NCBI RefSeq assembly: GCF_020400605.1
Contig: NZ_JAINRD010000029.1
Location: 1-64,000 of the forward strand
Direction: 5' to 3'
Source: Streptomyces aculeolatus
Lineage (GTDB): Bacteria; Actinomycetota; Actinomycetes; Streptomycetales; Streptomycetaceae
DNA: 64,000 bases
Shown: positions 8,247-17,092 of the stretch, piece after piece
Numbering within the stretch: position 1 is the stretch's first letter
How the letters are laid out: each line of letters opens with the position of its first letter
Translations under genes and position numbers: made by a program
Notes under the pieces: model-generated
What the model saw: the letters and a program-made list of their open reading frames with translations, nothing else
Told to the model about the DNA's origin: nothing
Database searches by the model: none

Positions 8247-11200
8247 ATGACCACGCCCCTGTACCGCCCGGTACCCGCCCAGGTAGACCTGCCCGCCCTC
8301 GAACACGCCGTGCTCGGCTTCTGGCGCGAGCAAAAAGTCTTCGCCCGCTCACTGGAGCAGTCCGAGGGCCGGCCCGAGTGGGTCTTCTACGAGGGCCCGC
8401 CCACCGCCAACGGCATGCCGGGCGCGCACCACATCGAGGCCCGCGTCTTCAAGGACGTCTTCCCCCGCTTCCGCACCATGCGCGGCTACCACGTGGCGCG
8501 CAAGGCCGGCTGGGACTGCCACGGGCTGCCGGTGGAGCTGGCCGTGGAGAAGGAGCTGGGCTTCAACGGCAAGCAGGACATCGAGGCGTTCGGCATCGCC
8601 GAGTTCAACGACAAGTGCCGCGCCTCCGTCCAGCGGCACACGGACGCCTTCGCCGAGCTGACCGAGCGGATGGGCTACTGGGTCGACCTGGACGACGCGT
8701 ACTGGACGATGAACTCCGAGTACGTCGAGTCCGTCTGGTGGTCCCTGAAGCAGATCTTCGACAAGGGCCTGCTCGTCCAGGACTACCGGGTCTCCCCCTG
8801 GTGCCCGCGCTGCGGCACCGGCCTGTCCGACCACGAGCTGGCGCAGGGGTACGAGACCGTCGTCGACCCCTCGGTCTACGTCCGCTTCCCCCTCACCTCC
8901 GGCCCGCTGGCCGGCGAGGCCTCCCTGGTCATCTGGACCACCACGCCCTTCTCGCTCACCGCCAACTTCGCGGTCGCCGCCCACCCGGACGTCACCTACG
9001 TCGTCGCCACCGACGGCACCGAGAAGGTCGTCGTCGCCGAGCAGCTGGTCGGCAAGGCGCTCGGCGAGGGCTGGGAGGCCACCGGGCAGTCGTTCACCGG
9101 CGCCGAGATGGAGCGCTGGACGTACCGGCCGCCCTTCGACCTGGTGGACCTCGCCGACGCGCACTACGTCGTCAACGCCGACTACGTCACCACCGAGGAC
9201 GGCACCGGCCTGGTCCACCAGGCCCCGTTCGGCGAGGACGACTTCAAGGTCTCCCGGCAGTACGGCATCGAGGTCGAGGTCCCGGTACGCGCGGACGGCA
9301 CCTTCGGCGAGGAACTGCCGCTCGTCGGCGGACAGTTCTTCAAGAAGGCCGACGAGACCCTGGTCGCCGACCTCGACGCGCGCGGCCTGCTCTTCCGCCA
9401 CGAGCCGTACGAGCACAGCTACCCGCACTGCTGGCGCTGCCACACGCCGCTGATCTACTACCCGCAGCCGTCCTGGTACATCCGCACCACCCGCGTCAAG
9501 GACGCCCTGCTGCGCGAGAACGAGCGGACGAACTGGCACCCGGACTCGGTCAAGCACGGCCGCTACGGTGACTGGCTCGACAACAACGTCGACTGGGCCC
9601 TGTCCCGCAACCGCTACTGGGGCACCCCGCTGCCCATCTGGCGCTGCGCCGACGACCACCTCACCTGCGTCGGCTCGCTGGCCGAGCTGAGCGAGCTGAC
9701 CGGCACCGACCAGTCCGGGCTGGACCCCCACCGCCCGTACATCGACGAGGTCGCCTTCCCCTGCCCGGCGGAGGGCTGCGCGCTGCGCGCGGAGCGGGTG
9801 CCGGAGGTCATCGACGCCTGGTACGACTCGGGCTCGATGCCCTTCGCGCAGTGGGGCTACCCGTACAAGAACAAGGACGTCTTCGAGACCCGCTACCCCG
9901 CGCAGTTCATCTGCGAGGCCATCGACCAGACCCGCGGCTGGTTCTACACGCTGATGGCCATCGGCACGCTCGTCTTCGACAAGTCCTCCTACGAGAACGT
10001 GGTCTGCCTCGGGCACATCCTCGCCGAGGACGGCCGCAAGATGTCCAAGCACCTGGGCAACATCCTGGAGCCCATCCCGCTCATGGACCGGCACGGCGCC
10101 GACGCGGTGCGCTGGTTCATGGCCGCCGGCGGCTCGCCGTGGGCGGCCCGCCGGGTCGGCCACGGCACGATCCAGGAGGTCGTGCGCAAGACCCTGCTGA
10201 CGTACTGGAACACGGTGTCCTTCCAGGCGCTGTACGCCCGTACCGCCGGCTGGGCGCCCTCGGCCGCCGACCCGGCGCCCGCGGACCGGCCGCTGCTCGA
10301 CCGGTGGCTGCTCGGCGAGCTGTCCGCGCTGACGGACCGGGTGACCGACGCGCTCGACGACTACGACACCCAGCGCGCCGGCAAGCTGCTGTCCGCCTTC
10401 GTGGACGACCTGTCCAACTGGTACGTGCGCCGCTCCCGCCGGCGCTTCTGGCAGGGCGACGCGGCGGCCCTGCGCACGCTGCACGACGTGCTGGAGACCG
10501 TGACGCGGCTGCTGGCCCCGGTGGTGCCGTTCATCACCGAGCGGGTCTGGCAGGATCTCGTGGTGCCCGTCGTGCCGGACGCCCCGGCCTCGGTGCACCT
10601 GGCGGCGTGGCCGGAGCCGGCCGCCTCCGGGGCCGCGGCGTTCGACCCCGAGCTGTCGCGGCAGATGCAGCTCGTGCGGCGCCTGGTGGAGCTGGGCCGG
10701 GCCTCGCGGGCGGAGTCCGGGGTGAAGACCCGCCAGCCGCTGTCGCGGGCCCTGGTGGCCGCGTCGGGCTTCCCGTCGCTGCCCGCGGAGCTGCGCGCGC
10801 AGATCACCGAGGAGCTGAACGTCACCGCCCTGGCCACGCTCGCCGAGGCTACCGGCGGCGCGGCCGGCGGCTCGCTGGTGGACACCACCGCGAAGGCCAA
10901 CTTCCGCGCGCTGGGCAAGCGGTTCGGCAAGCGGGTGCAGGACGTGGCGAAGGCCGTCGCCGCGGCGGACGCCGCGGAGCTGTCGGCCGCGCTGCGCGAC
11001 GGCGGCAGCGCGACGGTGGAGGTCGGCGGCGAGACGGTGGCGCTGGCCCCGGACGAGGTCATCATCACGGAGACCCCGCGGGAGGGCTGGTCGGTGGCCT
11101 CCGACTCGGGTGCCACGGTGGCGCTCGACCTGGAGATCACGCCGGAGCTGCGCCGCGCGGGCCTGGCCCGGGACGTGATCCGGCTGGTCCAGGAGGCGCG

Positions 11201-11417
11201 CAAGAACTCCGGTCTGGACGTCGCGGACCGGATCCGGCTGCGCTGGTCGACGACCGACGACGAGGTCCGCCGGGCGCTCACGGACCACGCCGGGCTGATC
11301 GCCGAGGAGGTCCTCGCGACGGACTTCGCCGGGGGCGAGCCGGCGGATGCCGCGGGCTACGGCGAGGCGTTCACGGACGAGCCGCTGTCCCTGACGTTCC
11401 GGCTCGTACGGGCCTGA
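8247..11417 (+). CDS. ileS: Isoleucyl-tRNA synthetase
   Basis: Class I aminoacyl-tRNA synthetase charging tRNA-Ile. Residues 51-62 contain the HIGH-equivalent (PPTANGMPGAHH), WDCHGLPVE follows at about 88-96, the editing domain occupies roughly 190-400, and KMSK is at 598-601. At 1056 aa it matches the long, eukaryote-like IleS (type 2) that Streptomyces carry rather than the roughly 940-aa E. coli type. Type 2 enzymes are often intrinsically mupirocin-tolerant, which is family knowledge only. ATG 8247 follows GGAGGAAG (8231-8238), which is the strand sequestered by the upstream T-box. A strong inverted repeat follows the stop codon. Confidence 0.97.
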   Translation: MTTPLYRPVPAQVDLPALEHAVLGFWREQKVFARSLEQSEGRPEWVFYEGPPTANGMPGAHHIEARVFKDVFPRFRTMRGYHVARKAGWDCHGLPVELAVEKELGFNGKQDIEAFGIAEFNDKCRASVQRHTDAFAELTERMGYWVDLDDAYWTMNSEYVESVWWSLKQIFDKGLLVQDYRVSPWCPRCGTGLSDHELAQGYETVVDPSVYVRFPLTSGPLAGEASLVIWTTTPFSLTANFAVAAHPDVTYVVATDGTEKVVVAEQLVGKALGEGWEATGQSFTGAEMERWTYRPPFDLVDLADAHYVVNADYVTTEDGTGLVHQAPFGEDDFKVSRQYGIEVEVPVRADGTFGEELPLVGGQFFKKADETLVADLDARGLLFRHEPYEHSYPHCWRCHTPLIYYPQPSWYIRTTRVKDALLRENERTNWHPDSVKHGRYGDWLDNNVDWALSRNRYWGTPLPIWRCADDHLTCVGSLAELSELTGTDQSGLDPHRPYIDEVAFPCPAEGCALRAERVPEVIDAWYDSGSMPFAQWGYPYKNKDVFETRYPAQFICEAIDQTRGWFYTLMAIGTLVFDKSSYENVVCLGHILAEDGRKMSKHLGNILEPIPLMDRHGADAVRWFMAAGGSPWAARRVGHGTIQEVVRKTLLTYWNTVSFQALYARTAGWAPSAADPAPADRPLLDRWLLGELSALTDRVTDALDDYDTQRAGKLLSAFVDDLSNWYVRRSRRRFWQGDAAALRTLHDVLETVTRLLAPVVPFITERVWQDLVVPVVPDAPASVHLAAWPEPAASGAAAFDPELSRQMQLVRRLVELGRASRAESGVKTRQPLSRALVAASGFPSLPAELRAQITEELNVTALATLAEATGGAAGGSLVDTTAKANFRALGKRFGKRVQDVAKAVAAADAAELSAALRDGGSATVEVGGETVALAPDEVIITETPREGWSVASDSGATVALDLEITPELRRAGLARDVIRLVQEARKNSGLDVADRIRLRWSTTDDEVRRALTDHAGLIAEEVLATDFAGGEPADAAGYGEAFTDEPLSLTFRLVRA

Positions 11418-11445
11418 CCCCGGCCCCGCACCGTACGGACCCCGC

Positions 11446-11483
11446 GGCGCCCCGCCCCCGTGACCTCACGGGGGCGGGGCGCC
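11446..11483 (+). terminator. Perfect 18-bp-arm hairpin after ileS
   Basis: The two 18-base arms (11446-11463 and 11466-11483) are exact reverse complements around a two-base centre, giving at least 16 bp of almost pure G:C stem. It lies 28 bp after the ileS stop. There is no poly-T tract, as is common for actinobacterial intrinsic terminators. It could act in both directions. Confidence 0.75.
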
Positions 11484-11596
11484 GTTCGCGTCCCGCGGCC
11501 GGGACCGGCGCCGCGGCCCCGTACCGGCCCGCTTCCCCGCTCCCCCGCCGCCGGCGCCCCGGCCTCCGGCGCCCCGGCCCTGAAAGCGGGCACGCA

Positions 11597-11640
11597 AAGG
11601 GCCGGGCCCCGCGGCGAGCGTTCCGCGGGACCCGGCCCTT
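11597..11640 (-). terminator. Terminator hairpin downstream of divIVA
   Basis: A long inverted repeat: AAGGGCCGGG and CCCGCGG on one side pair with CCGCGGG and CCCGGCCCTT on the other, with an 8-nt loop and one A/C mismatch. On the minus strand it starts 30 bp beyond the divIVA stop. With the 11446-11483 hairpin it separates the convergent ileS and divIVA transcription units. Confidence 0.7.
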
Positions 11641-11670
11641 AGCGATATGCCGACGGCCGTCAGGCCGTGC

Positions 11671-12900
11671 TCAGTTGTCGTCCTCGTCGATGAGGAAGCC
11701 GCGCATCGGCGACGGCGGCTGCTGCATCGGACCGCCCTGCGGGCGCACCGGCGCCATGGGCTGCGTCATGGCCGGGGACATCTGCTGCTGGCTGCCGTAC
11801 GACGGGCCGCCGGCCGGGGGCTGCCGGGTCGGCATGCCCTGCTGGCCGCCCATCGTGCCGCCGCCCATGCTCGGCGGACCGCTCATGGCACCGGCACCGG
11901 CCGGGGCCATCGAGGGCGCCGGCGCGGGAGCCGCCGCCGCGGGCAGCGAAGGCGCCGCGGGCGTACGGGGCGGGGCGAGCGAGTCGTCCGCCTGGTTCTC
12001 CAGCTGACGCAGCTGGGACTCCAGGTAGGACTTCAGCCGCGTGCGGTACTCGCGCTCGAAGCCGCGCAGGTCCTCGACCTTGCGCTCCAGCGTGGCGCGC
12101 GCGGACTCCAGGGAGCCCATCGCCACGCGGTGCTTCTCCTGCGCGTCCCGCTCCAGGGCGTCGGCCTTGGCACGCGCGTCGCGCTCCAGACCCTCGGCGC
12201 GGCTGCGGGCCTCACCGACGATCTTGTTGGCCTCGGCGCGGGCCTCGGCGATCGCCTGGTCGGCGGTCTGCTGGGCCAGCGACAGCACCCGGGCGGCGCT
12301 GTCGCCGCCGACGGGGCCACCCTGCTGCGGGCCGGGGCCGGGGCCGCCGTGCTGCGGCGGGGGGCCGCCGACGTGCTGCTGCGGCGGGCCGCCGTGCGGG
12401 GCGTGCACCGGACCGCCGGGGCCGCCGGGACCGCCCGGGCCGGGGCCCATCGGGCCGGGGCCGTGCGGGCCGTGACCGGGAGGACCACCGGGACCGCCGT
12501 GGCCGCCCGGGCCACCGGGACCGCCCGGGCCCATGCCGCCGGGACCTGCAGGCAGCTGGGGTGCGCCGGAAGGCAGCTGGGGCGGGCCGCCCTGCGGCGG
12601 GCCCATCTGCTGCGGCGGCACCGGCTGCGGGCCCGATATGGCGGCGGGCACCGGCCCGCCGTGTCCGGGCGGACCGGGACGGTCCTGCGGCTCGGGGCCC
12701 TTGCGCATCCCCTGGTTCTGCGCCGCGGCCCGGGTCGCTGCGGCCAGCTTGGCCCGCAGGTCCTCGTTCTCGCGGAGCAGCCGGGTCAGTTCGGCCTCGA
12801 CCTCGTCGAGGAACGCGTCGACTTCGTCCTCGTCGTAGCCCTCTCGGAGTCGGACGGTCGTGAACTGCTTGTTCCGCACGTCCTCGGGGGTCAGCGGCAT
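11671..12900 (-). CDS. divIVA: DivIVA/Wag31 polar growth scaffold
   Basis: A 409-aa coiled-coil protein that marks hyphal tips and directs polar wall growth (family knowledge, essential in Streptomyces). The N-terminal membrane-binding domain (LTPEDVRNKQF, about residues 3-60) includes the first coiled coil (AFLDEVEAELTRLLRENEDL). A disordered Gly/Pro/His/Gln linker spans about 68-199. The second, long coiled coil runs from about 200 to 312 (AEARAEANKIVGEARSRAEG). A Pro/Met/Gly-rich tail ends in IDEDDN. The stretch at about 119-165 is collagen-like GPGG/GGP repeats. ATG 12900 has GAGGTGA six bases upstream. It is followed by a terminator and is probably transcribed on its own or with yggT and sepF upstream. 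Confidence 0.96.
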   Translation of the reverse strand: MPLTPEDVRNKQFTTVRLREGYDEDEVDAFLDEVEAELTRLLRENEDLRAKLAAATRAAAQNQGMRKGPEPQDRPGPPGHGGPVPAAISGPQPVPPQQMGPPQGGPPQLPSGAPQLPAGPGGMGPGGPGGPGGHGGPGGPPGHGPHGPGPMGPGPGGPGGPGGPVHAPHGGPPQQHVGGPPPQHGGPGPGPQQGGPVGGDSAARVLSLAQQTADQAIAEARAEANKIVGEARSRAEGLERDARAKADALERDAQEKHRVAMGSLESARATLERKVEDLRGFEREYRTRLKSYLESQLRQLENQADDSLAPPRTPAAPSLPAAAAPAPAPSMAPAGAGAMSGPPSMGGGTMGGQQGMPTRQPPAGGPSYGSQQQMSPAMTQPMAPVRPQGGPMQQPPSPMRGFLIDEDDN

Positions 12901-12964
12901 TTCTTCACCTCAACGTAGTCATCGGCGACATCGGCATATCGACACTCTTCGTCCCGCTTCACCA

Positions 12965-13252
12965 TCACCTCGCGCCGCCCACCACGGTGAGCAGGATGTA
13001 GACGATGATCATCAGGACGAAGAAGGACAGGTCCAGCGCCACGCCCCCTAGACGCAGTGGCGGAATGAACCGCCGCAGGAGCTTGAGTGGTGGATCCGTG
13101 ACCGTGTAGGCGCCCTCAAGCAGCACCACCATGGCTTTGCCCGGCTCCCAGGAGCGGGCGAACATGAACACGTAGTCCATGATCAACCGGAAGATCAGCA
13201 CGATGAGGAAAACGAACAGCGCGATGTAGATCACTTGAAGCGCGACGTCCAT
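12965..13252 (-). CDS. YggT-family membrane protein
   Basis: A 95-aa protein with two membrane segments (about residues 5-28 and 73-92) flanking a short loop with DPPLKLLRRFIPP, the characteristic YggT motif near the membrane. YggT proteins sit beside sepF/ftsZ in most Gram-positives and are thought to support division or osmotic tolerance, though the molecular role is unclear. The gene lies between sepF and divIVA on the same strand, with 63-64 bp gaps on each side. Confidence 0.93.
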   Translation of the reverse strand: MDVALQVIYIALFVFLIVLIFRLIMDYVFMFARSWEPGKAMVVLLEGAYTVTDPPLKLLRRFIPPLRLGGVALDLSFFVLMIIVYILLTVVGGAR

Positions 13253-13315
13253 CTCGCTGTGGTCCTCTCCCCTTCGCGTTCCGGCCCCACGGCCGCTCGC
13301 ACAGTGTTGCTTGGC

Positions 13316-13951
13316 TCAGCTTTGGTTGAAGAACCCACCCTCTGCGATGCGGGCCTTGTCCTCCGCTGTTACGTCGACGTTAGCAGGCGACAACAGGAAC
13401 ACTTTCTGGGTCACGCGCTCGATGCTGCCGTGCAGACCGAAGACGAGTCCAGCCGCAAAGTCGACAAGTCGCTTCGCGTCCGTGTCGTCCATCTCGGTCA
13501 AGTTCATGATCACAGGCGTGCCCTCGCGGAAGTGTTCCCCGATGGTACGCGCCTCGTTGTACGTACGCGGGTGGAGCGTCGTGATCCGGTAAGGCTCCCT
13601 CTCGGACACGACCTTGGGCATGATCACCGGCGCACTCTTCTCCAGGCTGGGACGGTCAGGTGTGATGGAAGACACGGGAGCGATTCGCCCCGAACGCCCC
13701 GATTCGGGCAGCAGTCCGGGTGAACGCCCCGCCGGCTCGCGGTCCATGGGCCGCTCCCGCTGCGCCGGCGGTGAAGCGATCGCCCGGGGCGGCTCCTCCT
13801 GCTGCGGCGGCTGCGGGGCCTGGTGGCGGTGGCGCCGCTCGGGCTCGGGCTCCGGCTCGAACTCGTCGTCGGGGTCGTACCCCGGGCCGTCGTACCCATC
13901 GTCCTCCACGAGGCCGAGGTAGACCGCCATCTTGCGCATTGCGCCGGCCAT
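13316..13951 (-). CDS. sepF: Cell division protein SepF
   Basis: A 211-aa membrane-associated FtsZ anchor. The N-terminus MAGAMRKMAVYLGLVED is the amphipathic membrane-targeting helix. A disordered Pro/Arg/Glu-rich linker covers about residues 20-120, and the globular SepF domain about 120-211, with EPYRITTLHPRTYNEARTIGEHFREGTPVIMNL type sequence and a conserved end (AEGGFFNQS). In actinobacteria, which lack FtsA, SepF tethers FtsZ to the membrane. The gene sits in the order yggS, sepF, yggT, divIVA. A second in-frame ATG (MRKMAVYLG) at 13939 is an alternative start. Confidence 0.95.
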   Translation of the reverse strand: MAGAMRKMAVYLGLVEDDGYDGPGYDPDDEFEPEPEPERRHRHQAPQPPQQEEPPRAIASPPAQRERPMDREPAGRSPGLLPESGRSGRIAPVSSITPDRPSLEKSAPVIMPKVVSEREPYRITTLHPRTYNEARTIGEHFREGTPVIMNLTEMDDTDAKRLVDFAAGLVFGLHGSIERVTQKVFLLSPANVDVTAEDKARIAEGGFFNQS

Positions 13952-14072
13952 GCTCTACGCCCTCCGCTCTGCGGTGGATCGACCTTCGCCAGTGACGTGA
14001 TCCACGCTGCCCTGCCTGAATTGACCGGGAATGAAGCTTATTTTCTACTGTCGTCCGACTCGTTTGGCGACG

Positions 14073-14873
14073 TTACCGGAGCTGAGGCCGGACTCCGAGT
14101 ACCGCGGTGCCGACGCGTACGTGTGTCGCTCCTGCGGCAATTGCCTCCTCCAGGTCCCCGCTCATCCCCGCCGAGACCATGGTTGCAGCCGGATGCGCGA
14201 CGCGCAGGCCGGATGCGATTTCCATCAGCCGCTCGAACGCCGCCCGTTGCCGCCCCGCGTACGCCCCGGCCAGCGGCGCAACCGTCATCAGCCCGCACAG
14301 CCGCAGCCCTTGGGCCGCCGCCACCGCGTCCGCGAGCGCCGGTACGTCACCGGGCGCGACACCCCCGCGGTCCGCCGTCGCACCGCTGCCGGAATCCTCG
14401 CCGGACTCCGTGTCCTTGTCGAGCGCCACCTGCAGCAGGCAGCCCAGCTCCCGGCCCTCGCGCACCGCCGCGGCGGCGAGCGCCGTGACCAGCCGCGGGC
14501 GGTCGACGGAGTGCACGTAGTCCGCGTAGCGGGCCACGGAACGCGCCTTGTTGGTCTGCAACTGGCCGACGAAGTGCCATGTGAGCAGCGCGTCCGCGCC
14601 CCGCTCCGCACACCACGCGGCCTTGCCCGCGGCCTCCTGGTCGCGGTTCTCGGCCACGTGCCGGACGCCGAGCTCCGCCAACAGCAGCACGTCGCTGGCC
14701 GGATAGGTCTTGGTCACGACGACGAGGGTGACCTCCTCGCGCTTGCGGCCCGCCGCGGCGCACGCGCCGGCGATACGTTCCTCCACGTGCGCCAGGTTCG
14801 CCGCCAACTCGCCCCGGCGCTCCGGGTCCGCCGCCTCCGGCATCCCGCCGTCCCCCGTGATCCCGTCCATCAT
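14073..14873 (-). CDS. YggS-type PLP homeostasis protein
   Basis: A protein of about 266 aa in the YggS/PROSC family: a PLP-binding alanine-racemase-like TIM barrel thought to buffer pyridoxal phosphate. Visible motifs are VVVTKTYPASD (PLP-binding Lys, about residue 54), GVRHVAENRDQEA, WHFVGQLQTNKAR and SAGMSGDLEEAIAAGATHVRVGTAVLG. A glycine/serine-rich insert (GEDSGSGATADRGG) interrupts the middle and is unusual. ATG 14873 overlaps the pgeF stop as ATGA, which argues for this start and for translational coupling; a second ATG is immediately adjacent. Confidence 0.93.
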   Translation of the reverse strand: MMDGITGDGGMPEAADPERRGELAANLAHVEERIAGACAAAGRKREEVTLVVVTKTYPASDVLLLAELGVRHVAENRDQEAAGKAAWCAERGADALLTWHFVGQLQTNKARSVARYADYVHSVDRPRLVTALAAAAVREGRELGCLLQVALDKDTESGEDSGSGATADRGGVAPGDVPALADAVAAAQGLRLCGLMTVAPLAGAYAGRQRAAFERLMEIASGLRVAHPAATMVSAGMSGDLEEAIAAGATHVRVGTAVLGVRPQLR

Positions 14874-15607
14874 TCCCCGTCCAGCCACACGTACCCGGCG
14901 TGCCGGCCCGTGGCACCCTCCCGCCGGTACGAGAAGTGGTCCGCGGACTCCAGCGTGCACACGTCCGACACTGTGATCATTCCCACACCCAGCGCATCCA
15001 ACTGCCCGACCACACCCGCACGGATGTCCAGTGCCGGCGTCCCCCAACTCGTCGTCGCCCGCGCCGCGGGCACCTCGGCCGCGGCCTCCTCGCGCAGCGC
15101 CTCCGGGACCTCGTAGCAGCGGCCGCAGACCGCCGGCCCGAGGTGGGCCACGATCCGCGCCGGATCGGCGCCCAGCCCCGCCATCGCCTCGACCGCCGCC
15201 TCCGCCACCCCGGCGACCATGCCGGGCCGGCCGGCGTGCGCGGCTCCCGCCACGCCCGCGGCGGGGTCGGCGAGGAGCAGCGGTACGCAGTCGGCGCCGC
15301 GGGCGGCGAGCGGCACGCCCCGGGCGCGGGTGACGACGGCGTCCACGGCGGGGGGCGGCGCGTCGCCCCACGGCCCGTCGACGACGGCGACGTCGCGCCC
15401 GTGCACCTGGTGCATCCACACGACCCGCGCGGGCTCGACCCCGAGCGAGCGGGCGGCGCGCTCGCGGTTGGCCGCGACCGCCGCCGGATCGTCGGCGCCG
15501 ACGGCGCCGCCGAGGTTCAGCTCCGCGTACGGAGCGGCGCTCACGCCGCCCCACCGGTCGGTGAAGGCGAAGTGAGCGCCGTCTGTCGTGTATGTCTGCC
15601 CTATCAC
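14870..15607 (-). CDS. pgeF: YlmD/PgeF-type multicopper-oxidase-fold (laccase domain) protein
   Basis: A 245-aa DUF152/laccase-domain protein. Conserved segments are WGGVSAAPYAELNLGG, WMHQVHG, ARGADCVPLLLADP, AAHAGRPGMVAGV and GPAVCGRCYEV, with the His and Cys residues expected to bind Zn. E. coli YfiH (PgeF) edits misincorporated L-Ser in peptidoglycan precursors, which would suit the position next to ftsZ; other family members show purine nucleoside phosphorylase activity. Start is GTG at 15607, 30 bp after ftsZ, and the stop is fused with the yggS start. Confidence 0.92.
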   Translation of the reverse strand: MIGQTYTTDGAHFAFTDRWGGVSAAPYAELNLGGAVGADDPAAVAANRERAARSLGVEPARVVWMHQVHGRDVAVVDGPWGDAPPPAVDAVVTRARGVPLAARGADCVPLLLADPAAGVAGAAHAGRPGMVAGVAEAAVEAMAGLGADPARIVAHLGPAVCGRCYEVPEALREEAAAEVPAARATTSWGTPALDIRAGVVGQLDALGVGMITVSDVCTLESADHFSYRREGATGRHAGYVWLDGE

Positions 15608-15637
15608 GGGTCGTACGTTACGTGATCAACCCGCGGG

Positions 15638-16852
15638 CTACTTCAGGAAGTCCGGCACGTCCAGTTCCTCGGCCTCGCTGTCCTGGTACGGCCGGGCGGC
15701 CGGCACCTGCGGCGTGGCGGGCGGCGGCAGCGGCGCCGGGACGCTGTCCTCGGTGCTGTCGCCGGACAGGGAGCCGAGGCCGCTGAACGCGGGGCGCTCC
15801 GGCTCCGCGGACCGGGCGGGCCCGGTGTCCGCGACGGACTCGCCCGGGGAGTCCTCGCGCCCGCCGTACGAGCCGAGGACCTTGTCCCGGTTCTTCGACG
15901 GCAGTTGGCCGCCGTCGAACCCGGCGGCGATGACCGTGACGCGCACCTCGTCGCCGAGGGCGTCGTCGATCACCGCGCCGAAGATGATGTTGGCCTCCGG
16001 GTGGGCCGCCTCGCTGACCAGCTGGGCCGCCTCGTTGATCTCGAAGAGACCGAGGTCCGAGCCGCCGGAGATGGACAGCAGCACGCCGCGGGCGCCGTCG
16101 ATGGACGCCTCCAGCAGCGGCGAGGAGATCGCCATCTCGGCCGCGGCCACCGCGCGGTCGTCGCCGCGCGCCGAGCCGATGCCCATCAGCGCGGAACCCG
16201 CCTCCGACATCACGGACTTGACGTCCGCGAAGTCCAGGTTGATCAGGCCCGGGGTGGTGATGAGGTCGGTGATGCCCTGGACACCGGAGAGCAGTACCTG
16301 GTCCGCGGAGCGGAAGGCGTCGAGCACGCTCACCTGGCGGTCGGAGATCGACAGCAGCCGGTCGTTGGGAATCACGATGAGGGTGTCGACCTCGTCGCGC
16401 AGCGCGGCGATGCCGTCCTCGGCCTGGTTCGCGCGGCGCCGGCCCTCGAAGGTGAACGGGCGCGTCACGACGCCGATGGTGAGCGCGCCCAGCGAGCGGG
16501 CGATGTTCGCCACGACGGGCGCGCCGCCGGTGCCGGTGCCGCCGCCCTCGCCGGCCGTGACGAAGACCATGTCGGCGCCCTTGAGCACCTCCTCGATCTC
16601 CTCCCGGTGGTCCTCGGCGGCCTTGCGGCCGACATCCGGGTTGGCGCCCGCGCCGAGTCCGCGGGTCAGCTCGCGACCGACGTCGAGCTTGACGTCCGCG
16701 TCGCTCATCAGCAGTGCCTGCGCGTCGGTGTTGATCGCGATGAACTCGACGCCCTTGAGACCGACCTCGATCATCCTGTTGATGGCGTTGACGCCACCGC
16801 CGCCGATACCGACGACCTTGATGACCGCGAGGTAGTTCTGTGGTGCTGCCAC
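15638..16852 (-). CDS. ftsZ: Cell division GTPase FtsZ
   Basis: Tubulin-like GTPase that forms the Z ring (sporulation ladders and vegetative cross-walls in Streptomyces). The 404-aa protein shows VVGIGGGGVNAINRM at about residues 13-27, the GTP signature GGGTGTG at about 103-109, the T7 loop with NLDFADVK near 207, and, after a Pro/Ser-rich linker (about 320-395), the conserved C-terminal DVPDFLK that binds SepF and other partners. No ftsA is present. A 240-bp gap separates it from ftsQ, in keeping with the dedicated ftsZ promoters known in Streptomyces. Confidence 0.98.
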   Translation of the reverse strand: MAAPQNYLAVIKVVGIGGGGVNAINRMIEVGLKGVEFIAINTDAQALLMSDADVKLDVGRELTRGLGAGANPDVGRKAAEDHREEIEEVLKGADMVFVTAGEGGGTGTGGAPVVANIARSLGALTIGVVTRPFTFEGRRRANQAEDGIAALRDEVDTLIVIPNDRLLSISDRQVSVLDAFRSADQVLLSGVQGITDLITTPGLINLDFADVKSVMSEAGSALMGIGSARGDDRAVAAAEMAISSPLLEASIDGARGVLLSISGGSDLGLFEINEAAQLVSEAAHPEANIIFGAVIDDALGDEVRVTVIAAGFDGGQLPSKNRDKVLGSYGGREDSPGESVADTGPARSAEPERPAFSGLGSLSGDSTEDSVPAPLPPPATPQVPAARPYQDSEAEELDVPDFLK

Positions 16853-17092
16853 GTCGAAGGCCTCTCGCCTCGAGTTACGTCTGCCGTTTGTGGGGGTCCC
16901 CGAACGCCGGTCGAACCCTAAGCGTGAAGTTTAGGGTTACCGCAGCATCCCGTACCTGGACTCTTGGAACGAGACACTAAGTCGACAAGGCTTCCGCGTT
17001 CAATGAACACGCCGAACCTCCCGTTTTTCTTTTCACCCTATGTGATCAGGCGTTGCGACCCCTCACGGGGGTCTGAACTGCGCATATGTGCG
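16853..17092 (-). promoter_or_regulatory. ftsZ upstream region
   Basis: This 240-bp gap between ftsQ and ftsZ should hold the ftsZ promoters, several of which are mapped in S. coelicolor. Visible on the minus strand: a GACCCC/GGGGTC hairpin (17057-17073), a -10-like TAGGGT (17040-17035), one GACAC pentamer on the plus strand (16973-16977), which is the WhiA motif but common by chance, and the perfect inverted repeat described separately. I assign no specific transcription start. Confidence 0.6.
16914..16938. promoter_or_regulatory. Inverted repeat AACCCTAA-N9-TTAGGGTT upstream of ftsZ
   Basis: Eight-base arms are exact reverse complements separated by nine bases, ending 61 bp before the ftsZ start codon. 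The AT content is high for this genome. On the minus strand the first arm overlaps a possible -10 (TAAACT). The symmetry and promoter position suggest an operator, but the binding protein is unknown to me. Confidence 0.5.

Noticed and set aside
8349..11288. Minus-strand 979-codon frame opposite ileS
   Set aside because: Pure shadow of ileS; composition is typical of antisense GC-rich frames.
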